6,801 nt of DNA from STD1-204 sp041649895. GTDB taxonomy: Bacteria > Patescibacteriota > Minisyncoccia > Minisyncoccales > Minisyncoccaceae. Below the pieces are notes generated by a model, which ran no database searches, was not told the origin of the DNA, and saw nothing but the letters and a program-made list of their open reading frames with translations. How positions within the stretch are numbered: the first letter of the stretch is position 1; every line of letters begins with the position of its first letter. Below are positions 1 through 5,674 of this stretch, piece after piece. The DNA lies in NCBI GenBank assembly GCA_041649895.1, contig JBAZMG010000052.1, positions 1 to 6,801 on the forward strand, in the 5' to 3' direction. The translations under genes and the position numbers were made by a program.

Positions 1-2023
1 TCGCGGAAAGATCTTTTGTTATTTTGTTTATATTCGTATTTATTTCTTGCGTGTCCAATGTTTTCTCGGAATGTTGCAGCCTGATATTAATGGTAACGCT
101 CTTTTTGCCGATAATGGCGGCATTCAAGTAAATATCGGTTATTCCCGCGCTTACTTTCATTACCTTGGTATTAAGCGGTTTTAACGCTTTTGCCAGAGCT
201 TCTTCAATTTGAATATTTTCGATGTCCGTATTCACAAAGCCGGAAATATCTCGGCTGGCCGCCGGTTGAAACGATATCGGATCGAATGTTTTTTTCTCGG
301 AGCAAAGTTTCTGCAAAGCTTCAAAATCAAAATCAAACGCGAATATCCTTTGGCTCAAATTGATCTTTTCCAAAACCTCTCCGGATATTTGCCCGAATGT
401 CCCAATTTTTTTTGTTTTTACAATTACGGAAAGCGCGGCCTGCTTGTCCCAGAGGCCTGTTTCATTTGTTTTTTCGTAAATAATCTTTTCAATTCCCATA
501 TGGTCAAGCAGTAAATTCAATTCTCCGCGGAACTTGGAAAATATCTCTTGGGTATTGTTCGAGCTACTTATCGTAAGGCCGCTTAATTTCCTTTCTTCTT
601 TTAGTTTGGCGCCATCGGATATAAAAACCTTATTAAGCTCAAAGATCTTAAGGTCTCGGTAGGTCTTTAAATTTTCTTTGGCGTTGTTCAATAGTTGCGG
701 GATTAAACTGGGGCGCAAATATTCAAAATCAATGCTCACCGGATTTTTGATCTTTATCGCGTTTTTGGCGAGGCTCGGGATTATATCGAGAATACTTTTA
801 TCAATGAAAGAATAATTATAGGTTTCCGAATATCCGAATTCTTTTAAAATATCCTTGGTTTTGTCTTGCCAAAATATATTAATATTCTTTTCCACGGGTT
901 CCAAATAATCGCAAGGTAATTCCGGTCGAATCTTTTCGTAACCATAAACCCGGCCGATCTCTTCGATCAAATTTTCGGGAATAACGATATCTTGTCTCTC
1001 CGTGGGAACCTCCGCGATCAAGCTATCGGACGATCTTTCAAGTATTTTTATTCCCAGGTGGTTTAAGATGGAAACGGCGATCGTGGCCGGAATATCAATT
1101 CCGAGGATGTTATTCAGGTTTTGCAGATCAAGTTTTATTTTTTTTGGTTTAACTTTTTCGGGGTATACGTCAATTACGCCTTCGGCGATTTTCGCGCCGG
1201 CAATCTTTTCGATCAGCATTGCCGCCCGGTTTATTGCCGCTTCCGCCAAATTCGGATCAAGATTTTGTTCAAACCGCGTTGAAGCGTCAGTTCTCAAATT
1301 GAGTTTGCGGGCCGTTTGGCTGACGAGCTTGGCGTCAAAGTTGGCGGATTCCAAAACAATAGTTTTGGTGTCGCAAGTTATTTCCGCTTTCTGCCCGCCT
1401 TTGATGCCGGCTAAAGCCAATGGTCTCTCCGAATCGGCGATAACCAATATTTTTTCATCAAGCCTGTATGTCTGTCCGGACAGCGACATAATCTTTTCAC
1501 CCATCTTTGCTTTTCTTACAACTATTTTCGCGCCGCCGATTTTCGTATAATCAAATGCGTGCATCGGTTGGCCCATTTCAAGCATTACATAGTTTGTCGC
1601 GTCAACAACATTGTTAATTGCCGCGACTCCGCAAGCAACCAATCGCTCTTGCATCCATTTCGGCGACGGACCGATCTTGACATCGGTCAATACTCGCGCG
1701 ATATATCTTTTACAATCTTTTTTGTCTTTAATTTCCACGGATAAAAGATTTTTTGCTTTTATCTTTTTGTCTTCTTTGACGACAATCTTTGGAAAAACAA
1801 TTTTTTTATTCAAAACCGCGGCACATTCTTTCGCCACACCCAAATGGCACAGGCAATCACCCGCTCTGTCGGGTAAAACATCCAGACTTAAAATATAATC
1901 ATCGCCCTTTTTAACAATGTTTTCATTTTCAAAACAATGCATAGTCAAAATCTCCGCCAGCTCTTTCGGTTGAGGCAATGGATTCGCGAAAAAAGATTTT
2001 AACCACTTGTAAGAAATGTTCAT
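1..2023 (-). CDS. pheT: Phenylalanine--tRNA ligase beta subunit, short form (3' end cut by window edge)
   Basis: Beta subunit of the PheS2PheT2 enzyme that charges tRNA-Phe in the cytoplasm. The frame is open from ATG at 2021-2023 to the left edge (674 codons, no stop). The N-terminal strand-helix (MNISYKWLKSFF) passes almost directly into LSLDVLPDRAGDC (about residues 46-57). The roughly 100-residue EMAPII-like tRNA-binding OB domain that normally separates them is therefore missing. The B3/B4 editing region follows (about 100-285, with NVVDATNYV, GQPMHAFD and RTDASTRFEQNLDP). Next come a B5 domain (about 292-365, with the acidic RQDIVIPENLIEEIGRVYGY stretch), a class II-like core (NPVSIDFEYLRPSL near 427-440) and an FDX-ACB domain (about 585-674, with SRDISGF, GKKSVTINIRL and KTLDTQEIN). 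Only the last few residues should be missing. The start lies 6 bases after the pheS stop with no Shine-Dalgarno, which suggests translational coupling. Confidence in identity is very high. Confidence 0.97.
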   Translation of the reverse strand, partial: MNISYKWLKSFFANPLPQPKELAEILTMHCFENENIVKKGDDYILSLDVLPDRAGDCLCHLGVAKECAAVLNKKIVFPKIVVKEDKKIKAKNLLSVEIKDKKDCKRYIARVLTDVKIGPSPKWMQERLVACGVAAINNVVDATNYVMLEMGQPMHAFDYTKIGGAKIVVRKAKMGEKIMSLSGQTYRLDEKILVIADSERPLALAGIKGGQKAEITCDTKTIVLESANFDAKLVSQTARKLNLRTDASTRFEQNLDPNLAEAAINRAAMLIEKIAGAKIAEGVIDVYPEKVKPKKIKLDLQNLNNILGIDIPATIAVSILNHLGIKILERSSDSLIAEVPTERQDIVIPENLIEEIGRVYGYEKIRPELPCDYLEPVEKNINIFWQDKTKDILKEFGYSETYNYSFIDKSILDIIPSLAKNAIKIKNPVSIDFEYLRPSLIPQLLNNAKENLKTYRDLKIFELNKVFISDGAKLKEERKLSGLTISSSNNTQEIFSKFRGELNLLLDHMGIEKIIYEKTNETGLWDKQAALSVIVKTKKIGTFGQISGEVLEKINLSQRIFAFDFDFEALQKLCSEKKTFDPISFQPAASRDISGFVNTDIENIQIEEALAKALKPLNTKVMKVSAGITDIYLNAAIIGKKSVTINIRLQHSEKTLDTQEINTNINKITKDLSA

Positions 2024-2029
2024 ATTGTT

Positions 2030-3052
2030 TTAGAATTGTTTCAAAAATTTAAGGTTGCCGCTGTGGAACCAGCGAATATCATCAATTTTGTATTTCATCA
2101 TTGTGAGCCGATCAATGGACATTCCAAAAGCAAAGCCTTTGTATGTCTCCGGATCAAGTCCACCGTTTTTAATAACGTTCGGATGAACAATGCCCGCGCC
2201 CAATATTTCAACCCAGCCGCTTCTTTTGCAAGCCGGACATCCTTTGCCCGCGCAAACCGCGCAACTCATATCGATCTCAAAACTCGGTTCGGTAAACGGA
2301 AAATAGCTGGGGCGAAGCCTTATTTTCATATCACGCTTAAAGAATTCCCTCAAAAATCTTTGCAATACGGCTTTCATATTCGCCACAGAAACATATTCGT
2401 CCACCATTAATCCTTCGATGTGGTAAAAATTGACTTCGTGCGAAGCGTCCACTTTGTCGCTGCGATATGTTCTACCGGGAATAACTATTCTGATCGGCGG
2501 TGTTAATTTTTGTATAAATCTTGTTTGGGCCGCGGAAGTATGGCTGCGCAATAATCCGCCATTTTCCAAATACAAGGTTTTCCCGAGCGACAACGCGTCA
2601 CGCGCCGGATGTCCTTCGGGAATATTTAAGGAATCAAAGTTGTGCCACTCATCTTCCAATTCCGGTCCCTCCATTACGGCAAATCCCATAAGTTCAAAAA
2701 TGTTTTCGATTTCGCGGCGCACGATTGTGAGTGGGTGCAAATGCCCGATCTCTATTTTTTCACCGGGTAGATCCAAGTTGATCTTTTCTTGTTTTTGCTT
2801 CCATTCCCGTTCCTGCTCCTTAAATGTTTTTTCCAATTTTTCCGCCTCAGATTGGATCATATTGGCGAATTCATTCAATTCTTCCCCGAGAGCCTTTCGC
2901 TCATTAATCGAGATATTTTTGAGTTCACTAAACAGGGCCCGGATCTTTCCTTTTTTGCCGAGATAAGTATTGGAAAAATCCTTCAATTGGCTTGAATTTT
3001 TGATTTTTTTCAGGTCTTCGTTAATAATTTTTTTCAGGTCTTCAAACTCCAT
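2030..3052 (-). CDS. pheS: Phenylalanine--tRNA ligase alpha subunit
   Basis: Catalytic alpha subunit of phenylalanyl-tRNA synthetase, 340 residues, close to the usual bacterial length. The N-terminal antiparallel coiled coil (about residues 1-90) is rich in Lys and Glu. Class II motif 1 begins at GHLHPLT (103-109). Motif 2 is GRTYRSDKVDASHEVNFYHIEG (193-214), with the Arg and His that contact ATP and the tRNA end. Motif 3 lies in GFAFGMSIDRLTMMKY (306-321). A four-Cys knuckle (C264, C267, C272, C275; spacing 2-4-2) precedes GWVEILGAGIVHPNV, as in many bacterial PheS. Small departures from consensus are Ser in GMSIDR, where Gly is usual, and SGNLKFL near the C-terminus. The gene is first in an operon with pheT. 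The start ATG is supported by a promoter 22 bases upstream; no Shine-Dalgarno is visible. Confidence 0.98.
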   Translation of the reverse strand: MEFEDLKKIINEDLKKIKNSSQLKDFSNTYLGKKGKIRALFSELKNISINERKALGEELNEFANMIQSEAEKLEKTFKEQEREWKQKQEKINLDLPGEKIEIGHLHPLTIVRREIENIFELMGFAVMEGPELEDEWHNFDSLNIPEGHPARDALSLGKTLYLENGGLLRSHTSAAQTRFIQKLTPPIRIVIPGRTYRSDKVDASHEVNFYHIEGLMVDEYVSVANMKAVLQRFLREFFKRDMKIRLRPSYFPFTEPSFEIDMSCAVCAGKGCPACKRSGWVEILGAGIVHPNVIKNGGLDPETYKGFAFGMSIDRLTMMKYKIDDIRWFHSGNLKFLKQF

Positions 3053-3064
3053 TTAGGTATATAT

Positions 3065-3135
3065 TTACTATCATATTTTACACCAAAAGCAGGCAAAAAG
3101 CAACCATAAAAAGGGGTGATTCAGGATGATAGTAA
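3065..3135. repeat. 10-bp perfect inverted repeat in the pheS/DedA intergenic region
   Basis: TTACTATCAT (3065-3074) and its exact reverse complement ATGATAGTAA (3126-3135) are 51 bases apart. The first copy covers the predicted pheS transcription start and abuts its -10 box. The second lies just upstream of the -35 box of the DedA gene. A shorter copy, GATAGTA, sits at 3191-3197 inside the DedA start. The arrangement could be a pair of regulator half-sites serving both divergent genes, or chance in AT-rich DNA. The function is unknown. Confidence 0.35.
3075..3103 (-). promoter_or_regulatory. Promoter of pheS-pheT
   Basis: On the minus strand, TTGCTT (3098-3103) and TAAAAT (3075-3080) are separated by exactly 17 bases. 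Transcription would begin near 3068, giving a leader of about 15 nucleotides before the pheS ATG. No T-box, leader peptide or attenuator fits in that space, so classical phenylalanine attenuation is unlikely here. Assignment rests on hexamer match and spacing only. Confidence 0.65.
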
Positions 3136-3147
3136 GGCCTAGGTTTG

Positions 3148-3176
3148 TTGCGATAATCGGGCGTGCGTGTTAAAAT
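3148..3176 (+). promoter_or_regulatory. Extended -10 promoter of the DedA-family gene
   Basis: TTGCGA (3148-3153), a 17-base spacer and TAAAAT (3171-3176), with the TGT extended -10 element at 3168-3170. The ATG begins only 9 bases after the -10 box. Transcription should start at about 3183, so the mRNA would be leaderless or nearly so. This agrees with the lack of a Shine-Dalgarno sequence. Confidence 0.65.
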
Positions 3177-3185
3177 CGTATTATT

Positions 3186-3812
3186 ATGTTTGATAGTATT
3201 TTTAGTAGCGATACTTTAATAAATCTTGTAAAAACGGGTGGATACCTTGGTATCTTTGCCGTCGTTTTCGCGGAAACAGGATTGTTTGTCGGATTCTTTT
3301 TGCCCGGAGACAGCCTTTTATTTACGGCCGGATTTCTGGCCTCTCTAGGGTTTTTAAACGTCTGGTTTTTGGCAATCGGTGTTTTTATCGCGGCGGTCGT
3401 TGGAGACAGCGTGGGATATTCCTTTGGTTTAAAAACCGGGCCGAAAATATTCAAAAAACAGGACTCCTTGTTTTTTCATAAAGCGCATCTGATCAGGGCT
3501 GAGAATTTTTGTAAGAAATACGGCAGCTTTACCATTGTCGCTGCCCGTTTCGTTCCGATCGTGAGAACATTCGCGCCGATCGTGGCGGGTGTGGGAAAAA
3601 TGGAATACAAAAATTTTTTACTGTTTAATATTATCGGCGGATTTTTGTGGTCATTTTCCATTACTTTTGCCGGATATCTTTTGCCCCGATTTTTTCCCGG
3701 CGTTGAAAAAAATCTGACATTGATAATTTTCTTAATAATTTTTATTTCTTTTTTGCCGACATTATTTCAATTCTTAAAAGAAATTAAAAAAGGCCGAGGT
3801 TCTAATTCTTAG
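3186..3812 (+). CDS. DedA-family integral membrane protein (VTT/SNARE-associated domain)
   Basis: A 208-residue polytopic inner-membrane protein. DedA proteins are linked to lipid flipping (undecaprenyl phosphate, phosphatidylethanolamine), membrane potential homeostasis and envelope stress; the exact substrate here cannot be told from sequence. Family hallmarks are visible: an acidic residue before the re-entrant loop in FAETGLFVGFFLPGDSLLF (E30, G36, P40-G41-D42), GDSVGYSFG (73-81), and the RFVPIVRTFAPIVAG signature (121-135) with its conserved Arg pair. Hydrophobic segments lie at about 18-38, 43-80, 143-165 and 177-196. The C-terminal tail is short and basic. It is transcribed divergently from pheS. 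The last 11 bases overlap the end of the opposing gene inside a terminator hairpin. The start is fixed by the promoter immediately upstream. Family assignment is firm; the precise role is not. Confidence 0.95.
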   Translation: MFDSIFSSDTLINLVKTGGYLGIFAVVFAETGLFVGFFLPGDSLLFTAGFLASLGFLNVWFLAIGVFIAAVVGDSVGYSFGLKTGPKIFKKQDSLFFHKAHLIRAENFCKKYGSFTIVAARFVPIVRTFAPIVAGVGKMEYKNFLLFNIIGGFLWSFSITFAGYLLPRFFPGVEKNLTLIIFLIIFISFLPTLFQFLKEIKKGRGSNS

Positions 3813-3830
3813 AACATCGGCACTTTTCTT
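3786..3830. terminator. Bidirectional intrinsic terminator between convergent genes
   Basis: The arms GCCGAGGTTCT (3793-3803) and AGAACATCGGC (3811-3821) pair with one G/A mismatch, and two further A-T pairs can close the loop. The minus-strand copy is followed by C and six T (3791-3786), a good termination tract. The plus-strand copy is followed by ACTTTTCTT, which is weaker. Both flanking stop codons (TAG at 3810-3812 on plus, TAG at 3802-3804 on minus) lie within the hairpin, so the structure also encodes both C-termini. Confidence 0.8.
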
Positions 3831-4458
3831 CTCGACAATGCGAGCATACTCCGGGGTATGCTTTCAATAATTCATCCTCAAAGTCAATCTTGAGATTGTT
3901 GCAGACCGCGATAAACCAGGCGAAAGAATCCGCCAATTCTTCGCGAAGCTTTTTGTTCTCTTTCAGGCGGAATTCCTTGCTGGATTCGCCCAATTCTTCA
4001 ATGAAATGATAAAAAGTTTTCTCGACTCCGATCATTTTGTTGATCCGGCCGTAAATATCGAAAAACATTACCTGCCATTCGGTGATGTTTTTGGGCATTA
4101 CGCCATTCGGGTTCTTGATCCATTCTTTTGGTTTAGTGTCGGTACTAATACAAACACAGTTCTTTTCCGCGCCACAATACGGGCAAATTCCCGGGTATTT
4201 GCTCCATACGGCTTCTTCAAGGCAGATGTTCATCCGGTTGCAAAAGCCGAGAAGCCAGACAAACAGATAAGGCAAGGAAGCGATTACCTTTTGGTAATTT
4301 TCTTTACGCAATTCTTCGGCAGTCACAGCCAGTTGTTCAACAACGTGAAGCAGGATCTCAGCGTCGCTGTAGTCTCGCTCATTTTTTTCGTTGTATATCC
4401 CAAAAAACATTTTTTGGAATTCTTTTAAAGATCTCGGATTTTTCATCGCAAACACCAT
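3802..4458 (-). CDS. Tandem MazG-like protein with two Cys knuckles; N-terminal copy degenerate
   Basis: A 218-residue protein made of two copies of one unit (about residues 9-103 and 124-215). Each copy has a hydrophobic/aromatic helix (EFQKMFFGIY, EWQVMFFDIY), a MazG-like helical pair, a (K)YPG(I/V)C turn and a Cys cluster (CPYC..CVC with spacing 2-5-1; CSHC..CRC with spacing 2-4-1) that could bind zinc. Copy 2 keeps the ExxE and ExxD metal ligands of all-alpha NTP pyrophosphatases (E155, E158, E174, D177). In copy 1 an ungapped 41-residue alignment places Q42, V45, S61 and Y64 at those positions, so it should not bind Mg. A house-cleaning nucleotide pyrophosphohydrolase role is the family inference; the substrate is unknown. 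The gene lies 77 bases downstream of another minus-strand gene with no clear promoter of its own, so it is probably co-transcribed. M5 is an alternative start. Confidence 0.82.
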   Translation of the reverse strand: MVFAMKNPRSLKEFQKMFFGIYNEKNERDYSDAEILLHVVEQLAVTAEELRKENYQKVIASLPYLFVWLLGFCNRMNICLEEAVWSKYPGICPYCGAEKNCVCISTDTKPKEWIKNPNGVMPKNITEWQVMFFDIYGRINKMIGVEKTFYHFIEELGESSKEFRLKENKKLREELADSFAWFIAVCNNLKIDFEDELLKAYPGVCSHCREEKCRCSKN

Positions 4459-4535
4459 ACCAATGTTCCGTGATCACTCTATCACTAATACAATATTTTT
4501 CAAGACGAATTTTTTGTATAAAAAAAGAGGTGAAA

Positions 4536-5444
4536 TCAGTCATCGTCTCCAATTGCGTCAACAATGAGCGATGAATTTCCCTCTATTTCTTCCGGCGGAG
4601 CCGAGAATTTTTCCACTCCCCACGGGCTTAAAAAGCGCAAGTAGAGTAGAATACCTCCGAGGACAAGTGCCGGGAGACCGATTTCCCAAAGTTTTCCTTT
4701 GGCAGCCATACCCCACGCTCCAACTAAAACCAGGATGATTCCAATTACAGACAGGGCGTCGGCGTACTTTGAATAATTTTTTCCTCGCGGCATTGTCGCG
4801 ATATCGTTGTTGACTCCTTTGACGATAATGTCAAAGTTCATCAGTTTGTCCCGATACGGTCCGGACGAGCTTCCTATTGAGTAGAGATATCCTTGGCCGT
4901 TTATTATGCCCGGCAGATTAAACTCCTTCAAGGGAACGGTTGTCGGAAATCCGTCATTAACGGAATAATCCCTTACCGGAACAATATTTGGTTCGATTTC
5001 CGCCACGACCGCGAGCCCTTGTCCATTCCGGTAGACATACGAAAGGCCGCGAAGGTCTTCTGTGGCATTACGACTGTCCGCGTTTGACAATCCGTTCAAG
5101 GAGACGTTTTTTCCCGCAAGATATTCATCTACAATGTCCGGAAACTCGTTTCTTCCGCTCCGTGTCGCGTACCGAGTTTTTATCCTTTTCACCAGTTCAG
5201 CGGTACTAAGAATAAACACCCGGCCGCTTGTTCTGACTGTTTGCCCCGGCGTGAATACTGTTACGTCGGAAAGCTCCATTATCGGAGTGGTCAGTTCACG
5301 GCGAGCAATTTTGCCGCACGATTCGGGGTTTTTCAGACCCCGTTCAATCAGTTTCCTTTTTTCTTCAAAATCATTGGAAAACACTTCAGAACACCTCAAA
5401 TTATGCTTGCTTTTTGCATGCCACAGCTCAATTTTAAAGAGCAT
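4536..5444 (-). CDS. Unknown membrane protein with C-terminal two-helix hairpin
   Basis: I do not recognise this 302-residue protein. About residues 1-55 are charged and rich in Lys, Arg and Glu. Residues 56-225 look like a soluble beta-rich domain with many Gly, Asn and Val residues (for example LKEFNLPGIINGQGYLYSIG near 172-191). Two hydrophobic segments follow (about 230-247 and 254-270), joined by a short Lys-containing loop. The C-terminal tail is acidic and ends in DDD. No signal peptide is evident, so the tail hairpin is probably the only anchor; topology cannot be decided from charges alone. The start at 5442-5444 is favoured by a consensus promoter 13 bases upstream; an internal ATG at residue 56 is possible. 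It has its own promoter and a terminator separates it from the SPFH gene upstream. SPFH genes often neighbour NfeD proteins, but this is not an obvious NfeD. Confidence 0.8.
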   Translation of the reverse strand: MLFKIELWHAKSKHNLRCSEVFSNDFEEKRKLIERGLKNPESCGKIARRELTTPIMELSDVTVFTPGQTVRTSGRVFILSTAELVKRIKTRYATRSGRNEFPDIVDEYLAGKNVSLNGLSNADSRNATEDLRGLSYVYRNGQGLAVVAEIEPNIVPVRDYSVNDGFPTTVPLKEFNLPGIINGQGYLYSIGSSSGPYRDKLMNFDIIVKGVNNDIATMPRGKNYSKYADALSVIGIILVLVGAWGMAAKGKLWEIGLPALVLGGILLYLRFLSPWGVEKFSAPPEEIEGNSSLIVDAIGDDD

Positions 5445-5457
5445 TTATGGTGCTGAG

Positions 5458-5486
5458 ATTATAAAGTAAAATAATAAATTTGTCAA
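5458..5486 (-). promoter_or_regulatory. Perfect-consensus sigma70-type promoter
   Basis: On the minus strand, TTGACA (5481-5486), a 17-base AT-rich spacer (5464-5480) and TATAAT (5458-5463) match the bacterial housekeeping consensus at all twelve hexamer positions and at optimal spacing. It lies between an upstream terminator and the ATG at 5444. Transcription would start near 5451, leaving a leader of about 6-7 nucleotides. It probably drives the membrane protein gene and the MazG-like gene behind it. Confidence 0.88.
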
Positions 5487-5487
5487 T

Positions 5488-5519
5488 AAAAAAAAGTGGA
5501 GGATAATTTATCCTCACAC
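5488..5519 (-). terminator. Intrinsic terminator of the SPFH gene
   Basis: On the minus strand, GAGGATA-aat-TATCCTC (5515-5499) forms a perfect 7-bp stem. It can be extended by GTG/CAC across a one-base bulge and is followed directly by eight T (5495-5488). It begins right at the stop codon of the -1-frame extension (5519-5521), not near the zero-frame TGA about 150 bases upstream. That placement suggests the extension belongs to the gene. Confidence 0.88.
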
Positions 5520-5674
5520 TATGTTCGTTTTTTCTTGATCACAGCGAGTGTTGCGATCAAAGAGATTGCCAGTACTGCGAAGGGCCATCCGAATCCCGGA
5601 GTCTCCGTTGTTTTTGGCGGCGGCGGGATATTCACTGGGGTTGGCGTTGGGCTTGGAGACCCTTCGCGTGTCAG
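5519..5674 (-). CDS. -1-frame C-terminal extension of the SPFH gene (PGF-CTERM-like tail)
   Basis: This stretch is open in the frame reached by a -1 shift at the end of the SPFH gene: 51 codons from CTG (5672-5674) to TAG (5519-5521). It begins LTREG, continues with an alternating linker (SPSPTPTPVNIPPPP), then KTTETPGFGWP, a hydrophobic segment of about 15 residues (FAVLAISLIATLAVI) and finally KKKRT. A Thr/Pro spacer, PGFG motif, transmembrane helix and basic tail are the layout of PGF-CTERM signals, which archaeosortase A handles in archaea; similar tripartite signals serve exosortases in bacteria. It could also be a plain membrane anchor. No credible start codon or ribosome site lies within it (the frame closes upstream at 5720-5722), so it is best read as an extension, not a separate gene. 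Its low-complexity protein character makes chance openness unlikely. Confidence 0.72.
   Translation of the reverse strand: MTREGSPSPTPTPVNIPPPPKTTETPGFGWPFAVLAISLIATLAVIKKKRT
5599..5662 (-). other. Possible RNA stem downstream of the slippery site
   Basis: In the minus-strand RNA, GGGUCUCC (5662-5655) can pair with GGAGACUC (5606-5599) over 8 bp including one G-U, with a 48-nucleotide loop. It begins 11 nucleotides after the heptamer, somewhat farther than typical stimulators (about 5-9). It could assist frameshifting or be incidental. Confidence 0.3.

Noticed and set aside
1002..1898. Plus-strand open frames opposite pheT (also 209-514 and 1559-1744)
   Set aside because: They are antisense shadows: the minus strand encodes continuous PheT with all expected motifs.
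2036..2995. Plus-strand open frames opposite pheS
   Set aside because: PheS on the minus strand explains the region fully; the translated plus-strand frames have no recognisable features.
4470..4490. tetO-like or palindromic operator upstream of the MazG-like gene (GTGATCAC, two ATCACT copies)
   Set aside because: Only one half resembles a TetR-type operator and no promoter could be placed beside it; chance is sufficient.
4515..4545. Intrinsic terminator after the 302-residue membrane protein
   Set aside because: A run of seven T exists on the minus strand, but no stable hairpin precedes it (three base pairs at most).
5519..5620. Independent small membrane protein starting at an internal GTG (before NIPPPP)
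   Set aside because: No ribosome site or promoter, and the Pro/Thr linker upstream of that GTG reads continuously from the slippery site, which favours an extension of the SPFH gene.
5671..5673. Readthrough or reassignment of TGA as the way to reach the tail
   Set aside because: The zero frame after this TGA meets another TGA soon and does not encode the tail; only the -1 frame does. TGA also works as a normal stop at 4536-4538.
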